Source of the DNA: Mycobacterium sp. IS-1590
GTDB lineage: Bacteria > Actinomycetota > Actinomycetes > Mycobacteriales > Mycobacteriaceae
DNA length: 64,000 nucleotides
Direction of reading: 5' to 3'
Assembly (NCBI RefSeq): GCF_001500025.1
Contig: NZ_LQIW01000014.1
Location: 1 to 64,000, forward strand
Shown here: piece after piece, positions 49,551-58,781 of the stretch
Layout: every line of letters starts with the position of its first letter
How positions within the stretch are numbered: position 1 is the first letter of the stretch
The notes under the pieces: generated by a model
What the model saw: the letters and a program-made list of their open reading frames with translations, nothing else
Database searches by the model: none
What the model was told of the DNA's origin: nothing
Program-made: the position numbers and the translations under genes

Positions 49551-50372
49551 ATGGAGGCAGTCTTGACGGTGACCGATCGCGATGTGCGATCTCTCTACCT
49601 CGACCTGATCCGACGCAACCTCACACGATACGGAATGCACGAGCGAATGCCCGCGCGCTGGCCACTGCGGCGACGCCTTCTTCTCAAGGCCGCTAACGCT
49701 GTCCTCCCCATGCTCAACCGTACGAGCCCATTCTCTCCGAATAAGCGCGACTTGGGCCTGGATTGGCCCGCTGAAGCTGAGACGATGATCGGCATGCAGA
49801 GGCTCACGAGCCTGCAGGAGTGCGTCGAAACGGTTCTAGAAGAAGACATTCCCGGCGATCTGGTCGAGTGTGGGGTGTGGCGAGGCGGCGCCTGCATCCT
49901 GATGCGCGCTGTCCTGGTGGCCTACGGAGACGAGACGCGATCCGTGTGGTTAGCAGATTCGTTCGCGGGCCTGCCACGTCCGGACACCGCTAATTACAAG
50001 GCGGACAAAGGACTTCGGCTCGACCTCTTCGCGGGCATACTTGGGGTGCCGGAATCAGAAGTCAGAGCGAACTTCGAGCGCTACGGGCTCCTAGATGAGC
50101 GGGTCCGCTTTCTGCCGGGCTGGTTCAAGGACACCCTGCATGATGCCCCGATTGATCGCATCGCCGTATTGCGACTCGACGGCGATCTCTACGAATCAAC
50201 CATGCAAGCGCTCGACGCGCTCTATCCGAAATTGTCCCCCGGGGGATTCTGCATCATTGATGACTACTCCATTCCAGCCTGTCGGCAAGCCGTTGCGGAT
50301 TACCGTGCGAAACACGGAGTGTCCGGGGAGATCACTGACATAGATGGGACTGGTGTGTTTTGGCGCAAATGA
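49551..50372 (+). CDS. TylF/MycF-family O-methyltransferase
   Basis: 273 residues from ATG 49551. Macrocin-O-methyltransferase-type enzyme (TylF/MycF), a metal-dependent sugar O-methyltransferase group that includes GPL rhamnose methyltransferases. The family start pattern RDVRSLYLDLIRRNLTRYG follows the ATG directly. The SAM site is GDLVECGVWRGGACILMRAV, the second motif VWLADSFAGLPRPD, and the metal-binding residues are in VLRLDGDLYESTMQALDALYPKLSPGG and CIIDDYSIPACRQAV. Likely methylates a deoxysugar in the lipid. It runs directly into the Gtf copy B gene (50 bases between). Confidence 0.9.
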   Translation: MEAVLTVTDRDVRSLYLDLIRRNLTRYGMHERMPARWPLRRRLLLKAANAVLPMLNRTSPFSPNKRDLGLDWPAEAETMIGMQRLTSLQECVETVLEEDIPGDLVECGVWRGGACILMRAVLVAYGDETRSVWLADSFAGLPRPDTANYKADKGLRLDLFAGILGVPESEVRANFERYGLLDERVRFLPGWFKDTLHDAPIDRIAVLRLDGDLYESTMQALDALYPKLSPGGFCIIDDYSIPACRQAVADYRAKHGVSGEITDIDGTGVFWRK

Positions 50373-50421
50373 TCAAACGACTGGTCAGGGTCCCCACACC
50401 GATAAGGCTAGACTCTCGGCG

Positions 50422-51690
50422 ATGAAGATCGTGCTAGCAAGCTACGGGACTCGCGGCGAAGTGGAGCCCGGCGTCGCGCTCGGCCGCGAACTGCTGCGCA
50501 GAGGACACGACGTACGCATGGCCGTCCCCCCTAACCTGATCAGCTTGGCCGAGTCGGCTGGGGTAGCGGCGGTCCCGTACGGGTTGGATACGCGGGCGCC
50601 GCTGGAAGCAGTGCGCAAATTGTTTACGTTGTTCTTTCGCAAACCCTGGAGATTTCGGGAGCTGCGCAGCTTGTGGCTGGAGAACCGGGAGTTCGGTAAC
50701 CAGTGCTGGAACGAAACAAGCACCGAACTGATGTCGCTGACCGACGGTGCCGACCTGCTGGTCACCGTCGTGGGACCCGAGCCGGCCGCCGCCAACATCG
50801 CGGAATATTACGATATTCCGTTTGCCACCCTGCATCCCATCCCGATGCGAATAAACGGACAGGTCGTGCCATTCCTGCCCGCGGGCTTGAGTCGTTACGT
50901 GATGACGCTATCCGAGTGGCTGGCTTGGCGTGTGGAGAAGAAGCTCGATGACCCACATCGCCAACAGTTGGGTCTACAGGAAGCGACTGGCCCCGCGTCG
51001 CGACGGATCGCAAAGCGCGGATCCCTAGAAATCCAAGCCTACGATGAGGCGTGCTTCCCTGGGCTAGCAGCCGAATGGGCGAAATGGAATGGCCAGCGGC
51101 CATTTGTCGGTGCGTTGACTCTGGAGCTGCCGACGGTGGCCGATAACGAAGTGGCGGCATGGATAGCGGCAGGAAAACCGCCAATTTACTTCGGCTTTGG
51201 CAGCATACCCGTCAAGGCCCCTGCCGCGACGCTCGCGATGATCGGCGAGGCCTGTGCCGAGTTAGGAGAGCGAGCGTTAGTTTGCGCCGGTTGGAGCGAC
51301 TTAACCGGGATTGGTCATCCCGACCACGTCAAGGTGGTGGGCGCGGTGAGTCATGCGGAAATCTTTCCTGCCTGCCGTGCAGTCGTTCACCACGGTGGTG
51401 CAGGTACCACCGCCGCAGGTCTGCGCGCCGGAGTGCCCACGTTGATCCTATGGACGTTGGGCGATCAACCGCTGTGGGGAGATCGGGTCAAACGACTGAA
51501 GGTTGGCACCGCGCGGCGCCTATCGACCACCACGCGGAAATCGCTCGTTGCGGACCTGCGTACGGTCCTGGCCCCGGATTACGTCACCCGAGCTCGCGAA
51601 TTCGCCTCCCGCATGACCAAACCTGCGGAAAGCGTTACGAACGCGGCCGATCTCGTGGAGAATCTTGCTCGATCGAGACGTGTTGGCTGA
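50422..51690 (+). CDS. GT1 (UGT-like) glycosyltransferase, copy B
   Basis: 422 residues from ATG 50422, chosen because MKIVLASYGTRGEVEPGVALGRELLRRGH aligns with the start of the other three copies; an in-frame start at 50344 would overlap the upstream methyltransferase. The donor-binding part has YFGFGSIPVKAPA and the full HHGGAGTTAAGLRAGVPTLIL. One difference from the other copies is Glu in GTRGEVEP where they have GDIEP. It sits between TylF-type and FkbM-type methyltransferase genes on the same strand, so sugar addition and methylation may be coupled. Confidence 0.92.
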   Translation: MKIVLASYGTRGEVEPGVALGRELLRRGHDVRMAVPPNLISLAESAGVAAVPYGLDTRAPLEAVRKLFTLFFRKPWRFRELRSLWLENREFGNQCWNETSTELMSLTDGADLLVTVVGPEPAAANIAEYYDIPFATLHPIPMRINGQVVPFLPAGLSRYVMTLSEWLAWRVEKKLDDPHRQQLGLQEATGPASRRIAKRGSLEIQAYDEACFPGLAAEWAKWNGQRPFVGALTLELPTVADNEVAAWIAAGKPPIYFGFGSIPVKAPAATLAMIGEACAELGERALVCAGWSDLTGIGHPDHVKVVGAVSHAEIFPACRAVVHHGGAGTTAAGLRAGVPTLILWTLGDQPLWGDRVKRLKVGTARRLSTTTRKSLVADLRTVLAPDYVTRAREFASRMTKPAESVTNAADLVENLARSRRVG

Positions 51691-51859
51691 CCGACGGGCG
51701 GTGGACCACGGAGCCGATCGCACGGGGCCGAGCGTCGCCGCAGTCCTCGGCGTGGGTCAACAGGACCACATCTGACCGCAGACTCGCCGTGGATGACGAT
51801 ATGACCGACCAGTGGCTCCCGCGTTCGTGTGATACTTGTCCCGTCGTCAGGATGGCTGA

Positions 51860-52834
51860 GTGGTGGAAATGATGGAGGCGCGGATCATTGCGCTCTGTCG
51901 GTGGTATATACGTTTTCTGCGCACCGACAAAGAAAGCGTTGGTCTCACCGAGCAATGGGCGCGCAAGGTCCTACTTATCTTGCCGTTCTATGCAGTGTCT
52001 TTCTTTCTGTACCTCCGCGTGGCATTGCGGGGACCACTGATCCTTGATTGCACCACCGAAGACGGTATACGCGTTCGCTGTCGGCCACCAGATCTCATCC
52101 AGATGTACCTATATCTGTTCGGCACCTGGGAGCCTGATATGGCGGCATTCATGCGGCGCCGATTGCGACTGGGCGACACCTTCATCGACGTCGGTGCGAA
52201 CATCGGGTGCGTAAGTGCATTGGCCAGCAGATTGGTCGGTCCCAGCGGAATCGTAGTCGCGATTGAGCCCTCTCCTCCGGTCATAGCCGCGTTGCAGGAA
52301 ACCGTGTCACTCAACGGCCTGACGAATGTCCGCGTGGTGACCGCCGCGGTGTCAGACCGCGAGGATGATCTACCGCTGTTCGCGGGGCCAAGCTCCAACA
52401 TCGGCCTGACGACGACCGTCGCCCATGGCGGACTTCGCGAACAGGGCCTAGTACGGGCAGCACCGCTCGGTTCGCTCGTGAGCCAAGCCGAACTGGCGAC
52501 CGCGCGACTAATCAAGATCGACGTGGAAGGCGCGGAAGACCGCGTGCTCGCCGGGATGCTAGCGCTCGTCGACGCGCTCGCCGCTGACGCGGAATTGGTG
52601 GTCGAGTTGTCACCGAGTTGGTGGAGCGATAAGACGCTGCGCCCAATTGACGTGTTACGACCCTTCCTCGACAGAGGCTTTCACGTCTACTTGCTGCCGA
52701 ACGAATACTGGCCGTGGCGTTACCTATGGCCGAGGAACGTCAGCGCGCCACAGCGGCTTCGCGACTTAACAGTCCTGCAGCGCGTGACTCGGCTCGACAT
52801 CGTGCTATCGCGCTGCGACACCGATGCGCTGTGA
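51860..52834 (+). CDS. FkbM-family methyltransferase
   Basis: 324 residues from GTG 51860; further starts at the Met residues a few codons later are possible. The N-terminal ~60 residues include a hydrophobic helix (KVLLILPFYAVSFFLYLRV), so it may sit at the membrane. The SAM site is TFIDVGANIGCVSALASRLVG, then VVAIEPSPPVIAALQE, with the FkbM signature RLIKIDVEGAEDRVLAGM. In GPL loci an FkbM-type enzyme (Fmt) methylates the hydroxyl of the acyl chain, and this is the best candidate for such a role here. That assignment is inference. A sugar methyltransferase is the alternative. Confidence 0.87.
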   Translation: MVEMMEARIIALCRWYIRFLRTDKESVGLTEQWARKVLLILPFYAVSFFLYLRVALRGPLILDCTTEDGIRVRCRPPDLIQMYLYLFGTWEPDMAAFMRRRLRLGDTFIDVGANIGCVSALASRLVGPSGIVVAIEPSPPVIAALQETVSLNGLTNVRVVTAAVSDREDDLPLFAGPSSNIGLTTTVAHGGLREQGLVRAAPLGSLVSQAELATARLIKIDVEGAEDRVLAGMLALVDALAADAELVVELSPSWWSDKTLRPIDVLRPFLDRGFHVYLLPNEYWPWRYLWPRNVSAPQRLRDLTVLQRVTRLDIVLSRCDTDAL

Positions 52835-53294
52835 CGTGAAACGTCGGCGCGTGCCGCACCACACGGCGAATCATTCGGCGCGCACGGCTCCGCCAATCAG
52901 CCAGCCTGCCCGAAGCAGGCACTTCGATGAGTTCTCCCGCGAATGCCATACTGGCATGCCGCCTTTGGTGCCGCGGCCTCGGTGATGCACAACTGTGGCG
53001 GTCGTTTAGCTGCAGTGTGCTTCAGGCCCCCCTAAGCTGAAATGCGGAAATCCGAAGGTCGCTGAGTCCTTCAGCCTCTGTAGTCAATCGCGGCAGGATC
53101 AGCTGCACTTCGCCACCGGCCTCAACCACATCATCCCCGCCCTGCGTGTGGTGACAGCAATAAAGCCGCTTGACTGAGTGACTCGCGTCTGCGACGGCTA
53201 GAGCGCATGACCACATTGTTCGTCGGGGTTCAGACGAAGATCCGTAACCCACCTCTACAGCGTTCCCCACGCAGATATGACTAGAATCCCCGTG
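52835..53294 (+). other. Intergenic region, nothing recognised
   Basis: 460 bases between the FkbM-like gene and Gtf copy C, both on the plus strand. No gene-like frame with a ribosome site, no strong hairpin and no insertion signature noticed. It is long enough to contain an independent promoter for the Gtf gene. Confidence 0.45.
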
Positions 53295-54557
53295 ATGAAA
53301 TTCGTGCTCGCATTTTATGGAAGTCGCGGTGATATCGAGCCTTGCGTCGCTGTCGGCCGTGAACTGCTACGGCGCGGGCACGAGGTGCGCATGGCTGTCT
53401 CGTCCGACCTGGTTGGCTTTGCCGAATCTGTCGGGCTCTCGGCGGTTGGCTACGGGCCGGATTCACGAGCCTGGCACGACTTACACAGCAACTTCATGAT
53501 GCAGGTGTTCCGCAACTTCTGGAAGGTCCGGGATCTGATCAGGTTGGGGCGTCGAGACTGGGAGTTTTTCGTCCAGTTCTGGGAGGAGGCCAACGCGACC
53601 CTGACCTCCCTGGCAGACGGGGCCGACCTGGTGTTCACCGATGCGGGTTTCGACCAGCCTGTTATCAACGTCGCGGAGTTTTACGGCATTCCGTTGGCGA
53701 CACTGCATACCTCCCCGCTACGGGCCAACAGCAAGTTGGCCCGGCCTTCCCCGCTGATCCGCTCTGCAATGACGATATCCAATTGGCTGGTTTCACGATT
53801 GGAGAAGAAACTCGACAACGCGCAGCGTCGTGAACTGGGCTTGCCGAAGGCCACCGGCCGAGCGTCCCGACGTATCGTCGCACGCGGGTCGCTGGAAATT
53901 CAGGCCTACGATGAGGCCTTGTTTCCCGGGCTGGCCGACGAATGTGCAAAGTGGAACGGCCAGCGGCCCTTGGTTGGTGCGCTGACGCTGCAGATGCCAG
54001 CGGAAGACGATGAGGAGGCCGCCTCCTGGATAGCGGCGGGAAAGGCACCGATTTTCTTCGGGTTTGGCAGCACACCAGTAAAGTCCCCAGCCGAAACGCT
54101 GGCGATGATCAGCGCGGCCTGCGCACAGCTAGGCGAGCGGGCGCTGGTGTGCGCGGCCGGGACTGACTACAGTGGCGTGCCGCCTTCCGAGCATGTCAAA
54201 GTCGTGCGCGCACTCAATTTCGCGTCGATCTTTCCCGCGTGCCGCGCGGTCGTGCACCACGGTGGCACTGGGACGACTGCCGCCGGTCTGCGCGCTGGAG
54301 TTCCTACGTTAATCCTTTCGACGTGGCTCGATCAGTTGGTGTGGGGAGACCGCATCAAACAACTGAAAGTGGGTACCACCCAGCCTTTTTCGAGCACAAC
54401 ACAGCAGTCGCTCGTTGAGGATCTGCGCACCATCTTAGCCCCGGACTACGTCGTGCGGGCTCGCGAATTCGCCGCCCGGATGACCAATCCAGCCGAAAGC
54501 GTTGCCGCCGCTGCCGATCACGTGGAAAAGGCAGCTCGCCAGGGGGTTGTGAACTGA
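53295..54557 (+). CDS. GT1 (UGT-like) glycosyltransferase, copy C
   Basis: 420 residues from ATG 53295 (the upstream ATG 53277 would add MTRIPV). N-terminal MKFVLAFYGSRGDIEPCVAVGRELLRRGH aligns with the other copies. The donor-binding part has FFGFGSTPVKSPAETL and HHGGTGTTAAGLRAGVPTLIL, with Thr where the others have Ala. It ends 102 bases before the Gfo/Idh dehydrogenase gene. Variation at the donor loop among the four copies is consistent with different sugars or acceptors. Confidence 0.92.
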   Translation: MKFVLAFYGSRGDIEPCVAVGRELLRRGHEVRMAVSSDLVGFAESVGLSAVGYGPDSRAWHDLHSNFMMQVFRNFWKVRDLIRLGRRDWEFFVQFWEEANATLTSLADGADLVFTDAGFDQPVINVAEFYGIPLATLHTSPLRANSKLARPSPLIRSAMTISNWLVSRLEKKLDNAQRRELGLPKATGRASRRIVARGSLEIQAYDEALFPGLADECAKWNGQRPLVGALTLQMPAEDDEEAASWIAAGKAPIFFGFGSTPVKSPAETLAMISAACAQLGERALVCAAGTDYSGVPPSEHVKVVRALNFASIFPACRAVVHHGGTGTTAAGLRAGVPTLILSTWLDQLVWGDRIKQLKVGTTQPFSSTTQQSLVEDLRTILAPDYVVRAREFAARMTNPAESVAAAADHVEKAARQGVVN

Positions 54558-54659
54558 TACTGAAGGCGGATCGTCGCCATGATCGTTCCACCACGGCCGC
54601 GGCGGCTGAGCCTTTCTTGATTCGCTGAGTGCCTGCCACCGACTGCTAGCATCAGGTCC

Positions 54660-55658
54660 GTGTCTGGACAGGCGGCGCCGGTGCGGATCGGCATTCTGGG
54701 CGCCGCGCGCATAGCGCCATTGGCGCTGATCATGCCCGCCAGGGAAAACAACGAGGTCGTCGTGGCGGCGGTCGCGGCACGCGACGTATCCCGTGCCAGA
54801 GATTTTTCCACCAAGTACGGCATCTCCCGGATACACGACAGTTACGAGGCGCTGATCGCCGATCCAGACGTCGATGCTGTCTACATCCCGTTGCCGAACA
54901 GCTTGCACGGCCGCTGGACCCGAGCGGCGCTCACCGAAGGCAAGCACGTCCTGTGCGAAAAGCCGTTCACCGCCAACGCCGCAGAGGCCCGCGAAATCAC
55001 GGAACTGGCCAAGAAGTCGGACCGGGTCGTGATGGAGGCATTCCACTACCGCTATCACCCGTTGGCGTTGCGAATGGAGGAGGTCATCGCCTCAGGGGAG
55101 CTGGGCAAGCTGCAGCGGGTGGAGTCCAGCTTCTGCTTCCCGTTGCCGAAGTTCTCCGACATCCGCTACGACTACTCCCTCGCCGGTGGTGCGACAATGG
55201 ATGTCGGTTGCTATGCGGTGCACATGGTTCGTACGTTCGGTGGTTCGACTCCGGAAGTCGTTTCGGCACAGGCGAAGTTACGCGATCCCATGGTGGATCG
55301 AGCCATGACGGCGGAGTTGCGCTTTGCAGGCGGGCACACCGGTCGGGTCCGCTGCTCGATGTGGTCGTCGAACCTGCTGCAGTTGAGCGCCAAAGTGGTC
55401 GGTGACCACGGTGAATTGCGTTTGCGCGCACTGAATCCGATGGCCCCGTTCCGGCGGCTATCAATTAGATCGGCGAATGGCAAGCGGGTAGAGCGCTTCC
55501 CGACTCGCTCCTCCTACGCCTATCAGCTCGACGCCTTCGCTGCCGCGGTGTTGCGCGGGGAGCCGGTGAAGACGACGCCACAAGACGCGATCGAGAACAT
55601 GATCGTCATCGATGGAATCTACCGCGCAGCGGGCCTTCCGCCCCGCGAGCCGGCTTGA
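54660..55658 (+). CDS. Gfo/Idh/MocA-family sugar oxidoreductase
   Basis: 332 residues from GTG 54660. NAD(P)-dependent dehydrogenase acting on sugars or cyclitols. The Rossmann loop is RIGILGAARIAPLAL; the family signature EKPFTANAAEAREI (with catalytic Lys) and the FHYRYHPLALRM segment are present, and the second domain contains the beta-sheet with GGATMDVGCYAVHM. No signal peptide. It converges on a GMC-type oxidoreductase gene with 41 bases between stops. The two could work as an oxidation/reduction pair in making an unusual sugar. Exact substrate unknown. Confidence 0.88.
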   Translation: MSGQAAPVRIGILGAARIAPLALIMPARENNEVVVAAVAARDVSRARDFSTKYGISRIHDSYEALIADPDVDAVYIPLPNSLHGRWTRAALTEGKHVLCEKPFTANAAEAREITELAKKSDRVVMEAFHYRYHPLALRMEEVIASGELGKLQRVESSFCFPLPKFSDIRYDYSLAGGATMDVGCYAVHMVRTFGGSTPEVVSAQAKLRDPMVDRAMTAELRFAGGHTGRVRCSMWSSNLLQLSAKVVGDHGELRLRALNPMAPFRRLSIRSANGKRVERFPTRSSYAYQLDAFAAAVLRGEPVKTTPQDAIENMIVIDGIYRAAGLPPREPA

Positions 55659-55699
55659 ACGCCGATTCCATTCGGCCCGTTGACATCTGCGAGCACAAA

Positions 55700-57340
55700 T
55701 TAGCTGGCAAAATGCATCTGATTGACGTGGTCGGCGACCCGCAAGGCGTTCGCGGCGACAGTCAAGCTCGGGTTCAAACCGGTGCTGGAAGGGAAGAACG
55801 AACTGTCCACCACGTAGAGGTTGTCTACTTCGTGCGCTCGATTCTGCGGGTCGAGCACACTGGTTTTGGGATCGGCACCAAAGCGGCATGTGCCGCAGAC
55901 GTGGCCTAGGGCCTCGTTGTCTTGAGCGCCCCGCAGGATGATCTTGCGAAACGGCTTGAATACTTCGTTCAACCGCCGCAAGAACTCGTCGCGGCGCTCG
56001 ATCTCACCTGGATGCAGGCGGTACTGAATTCGCAGCCGCTGACGGCCGTTGGAGCCGGGCCGATCGCTTGGTAGGACGCGGTTGTCCAAATAGGGCAGGT
56101 CTTCCATGAGTGGTGCCAGCACCAAGCCGCCGGTGAAGAACCGCTCGTAGACGCGGCGCGCCGCCGGACTCACAAGGCGCAGCCCCGTTGCCTTCCAGCC
56201 GGGGCGGTTGGTCATCATCTCGATGGGCGGCATCGCGCCGAAAGACTGCACGGTGCCATACTTCTGACCCTCGCAGAAGTAGAAGTCGTTCAGTCCGATC
56301 TCCTTGTTCGGGGCGGTGATCCTGCTGCCGGACTGGGGCCAGATCTCGATCAGGTCGATCAGGTGACGCATCAAGTTGCGTCCCACCCAGTCCGAGCCGT
56401 TGGCCAACCCGGCCGGCCAATCACCCGAGCGGGAATTGAGCAACAACACCGGGGTGGCCAGCGCACCGGCGGCCAGCACCACAACCTTCCCCTTTAGTGC
56501 CAGCATGCCTGAACGGCTTTCGCAGATCACCTGCCGAACCTCGTTGTGGTCGGCGTCCAAGCGCACGACCCGACTTTCCGCCAGTAGGTGCGCGCCGTGT
56601 TCGGTGACGGCAGGCAGCACGCAGTTGCGAGCGGCGTCGTTCTTGCACGACTGCTGACAGAGATAGCTATGGCAGGAGGCACAACCATCGGTGTAATCAC
56701 AGGCCATCGGAAGGTGGTACGGATGGAGTCCCAAGCCTGTCAGATAGTCGACCAGCCGCTGATTGTCGGGCGAAAACGGTGGCGCCGCGGGAAGACCGGC
56801 CTCGGCCGACTCCGGCCGCAGGGGATCGGGCTGGCCGCGTACCCCGAGTAGCTTCTCGGCCGCCGCATACCAGGGCCGCAACTGGTCGTAGGTGATCGGC
56901 CAGGCCTCCGGCACTGTGGACTCGCCGGGCTCGCGGAAGTCTTGGCGCGGAGTGAAATCGCGAACGAAGAATCGCTCGCAGGCCATGCCATAGATGGCCG
57001 ACGACCCCCCCGTCCCGCTGCCGAGGAACGGCACGAAGCGCCGCGTGAAGCGCCGGCTGATGTCTTCGATCTCGTCCGTTGAGCGTCCCGCGCGCGCCAG
57101 GGCGTCGTGGTATGCCTCGATCGAGCGGCCTGCCCGCGGCTCGGCCACTTCCGGCAGCACAGAGCGAATCGTGCCCGGAGTGCCCGGCAGGGTGGAGCGC
57201 CCCTTTTCGACGAACAGCACAGTGCGGCCGGACCGGGCCAGCGAGTAGCCCAGCATCCCGCCCCCCATGCCGGTGCCCACGACAATCGCGTCCCACACAA
57301 CGCGTTCCGCCTCACGCGCGCTCAGCTGGCCGTTAGCCAA
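55700..57340 (-). CDS. GMC-type FAD oxidoreductase
   Basis: 546 residues from TTG 57340. Flavoprotein alcohol oxidase/dehydrogenase of the GMC family, similar in layout to mycobacterial cholesterol-oxidase-like enzymes. FAD-binding DAIVVGTGMGGGMLGYSLA at the N-terminus; GSGTGGSSAIYGMACERFF in the substrate lid; GKVVVLAAGALATPVLLLNS in the middle; and the GMC C-terminal signature FFPSSTGLNPSLTVAANALRVADHV. A cysteine cluster CDYTDGCASCHSYLCQQSC lies in the middle of the chain and could bind metal. It converges with the Gfo/Idh gene, and Gtf copy D begins 160 bases upstream on the opposite strand. May oxidise a sugar or lipid hydroxyl. Confidence 0.88.
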   Translation of the reverse strand: MANGQLSAREAERVVWDAIVVGTGMGGGMLGYSLARSGRTVLFVEKGRSTLPGTPGTIRSVLPEVAEPRAGRSIEAYHDALARAGRSTDEIEDISRRFTRRFVPFLGSGTGGSSAIYGMACERFFVRDFTPRQDFREPGESTVPEAWPITYDQLRPWYAAAEKLLGVRGQPDPLRPESAEAGLPAAPPFSPDNQRLVDYLTGLGLHPYHLPMACDYTDGCASCHSYLCQQSCKNDAARNCVLPAVTEHGAHLLAESRVVRLDADHNEVRQVICESRSGMLALKGKVVVLAAGALATPVLLLNSRSGDWPAGLANGSDWVGRNLMRHLIDLIEIWPQSGSRITAPNKEIGLNDFYFCEGQKYGTVQSFGAMPPIEMMTNRPGWKATGLRLVSPAARRVYERFFTGGLVLAPLMEDLPYLDNRVLPSDRPGSNGRQRLRIQYRLHPGEIERRDEFLRRLNEVFKPFRKIILRGAQDNEALGHVCGTCRFGADPKTSVLDPQNRAHEVDNLYVVDSSFFPSSTGLNPSLTVAANALRVADHVNQMHFAS

Positions 57341-57499
57341 GTTGAGCTCCTAACTGCAGACGGTTGAAGATCCCGCGGTTCGCGAACCACGCGAGTATAT
57401 CTATCGCCACCACCCGCCATATCGGTCAACGAACCAGCAATAATGACGAGACCCCTGACGTCGTCCCCGTACCGGGGAAGTGGAAGGCTGAGACCTGCA

Positions 57500-58768
57500 A
57501 TGAAGTTTGTGCTGGCGACCTATGGCACTCGCGGTGATATCGAACCTTCGGTTGCCATCGGCCGTGAACTGCTGCGCCGCGGACACGAGGTGCACATGGC
57601 CGTCCCACCCGACCTGGTTGGATTCGCCGAGTCGGCCGGGCTGACGGCGGTCGCTTACGGGCTGGAGACCCAGGCCTGGCTGGACGCGTATCGCAACTTC
57701 TGGACGGCGGTCTTTCGCAACTTCTGGAACATCCCCGAGCTGCGCAGGTTATGGCCCGAACTCTGGGAGCCGCTGACCCGGTGCTGGCAGGAGATCACCA
57801 CGACGCTGACAGGGTTGGCGGACGGGGCCGACTTGCTCTTCACCGGATTGAGTTTCCAACAGGCGGCCGCCAATGTCGCTGAATATCACGACATTCCACT
57901 GGCGACGTTGCATTACCTCCCCGTGCAAGCCAACGGCCGACTGCTGCCATTCCTGCCGGGACCATTAGGCCGCTCCGCGATGCGTCTGTACGACTGGATG
58001 AGTTGGCGGATGGACAAGAAGCTCGAGGACGGACAACGCCAGGAATTGGGACTGCCGAAGGCCACCCGCCCGGCATCAGGACGCATCGCCGAACGTGGCT
58101 GGCTGGAGATCCAGGCCTACGACGAGGCGTGCTTTCCCGGGCTGGCGGCCGAATGGGCGAAGTGGGATGGCCAGCGGCCCTTCGTCGGAGCGCTCACGCT
58201 GGAACTGCCGACGGAGGCCGATGAGGAGGTCACGTCCTGGATCGACGCCGGAACACCGCCGATCTTCTTCGGCTTCGGCAGCATGCCAGTCGAGTCTCCC
58301 GGCGACATGATCGCCATGATCGGCGCGGCCTGCGCCCGGCTGGGCGAGCGGGCGCTGATAGGTGCCGGCTGGAGCGACTTCAGCGACGTCCCAGCGTTCG
58401 AGCATGTCAAGGTCGTGGGTACGGTGAATTTCGCGACGATCTTTCCGGCTTGCCGCGCGGTCGTGCACCACGGCGGTGCGGGGACCACGGCCATCGGCCT
58501 ACGAGCCGGAATCCCCACGCTGATCCTGTCGATGGACGTCAATCAAACACTTTGGGGAGTACAGGTCAAACGATTGAAAGTGGGTGCTGCCCGGCGCTTT
58601 TCCAGCACGACTCAGGATTCGCTGGTCCAGGATCTGCGCACCATCCTGGCTCCGGAATACGCCGCGCGGGCGCGCGAGTTGGCCGCCCGGATGTCCACAC
58701 CGGCCGAAAGCGTCGTGGCCGCCGCCGATCACGTCGAAAAGGCGGCTCGTCCGAGAGGCGTTGGCTGA
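57500..58768 (+). CDS. GT1 (UGT-like) glycosyltransferase, copy D
   Basis: 422 residues from ATG 57500; a start at 57443 would add 19 unrelated residues. N-terminal MKFVLATYGTRGDIEPSVAIGRELLRRGH; donor-binding part FFGFGSMPVESPGDM and HHGGAGTTAIGLRAGIPTLIL. Closest in look to copy A (shared AGWSDFSDVPAFEHVKVV / AGWSDFSDVASFEHVKVV), suggesting a recent duplication of that pair. It converges with the epimerase gene. Likely adds a deoxysugar to the lipopeptide or glycolipid. Confidence 0.92.
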   Translation: MKFVLATYGTRGDIEPSVAIGRELLRRGHEVHMAVPPDLVGFAESAGLTAVAYGLETQAWLDAYRNFWTAVFRNFWNIPELRRLWPELWEPLTRCWQEITTTLTGLADGADLLFTGLSFQQAAANVAEYHDIPLATLHYLPVQANGRLLPFLPGPLGRSAMRLYDWMSWRMDKKLEDGQRQELGLPKATRPASGRIAERGWLEIQAYDEACFPGLAAEWAKWDGQRPFVGALTLELPTEADEEVTSWIDAGTPPIFFGFGSMPVESPGDMIAMIGAACARLGERALIGAGWSDFSDVPAFEHVKVVGTVNFATIFPACRAVVHHGGAGTTAIGLRAGIPTLILSMDVNQTLWGVQVKRLKVGAARRFSSTTQDSLVQDLRTILAPEYAARARELAARMSTPAESVVAAADHVEKAARPRGVG

Positions 58769-58781
58769 TCGGCCACGCCCG

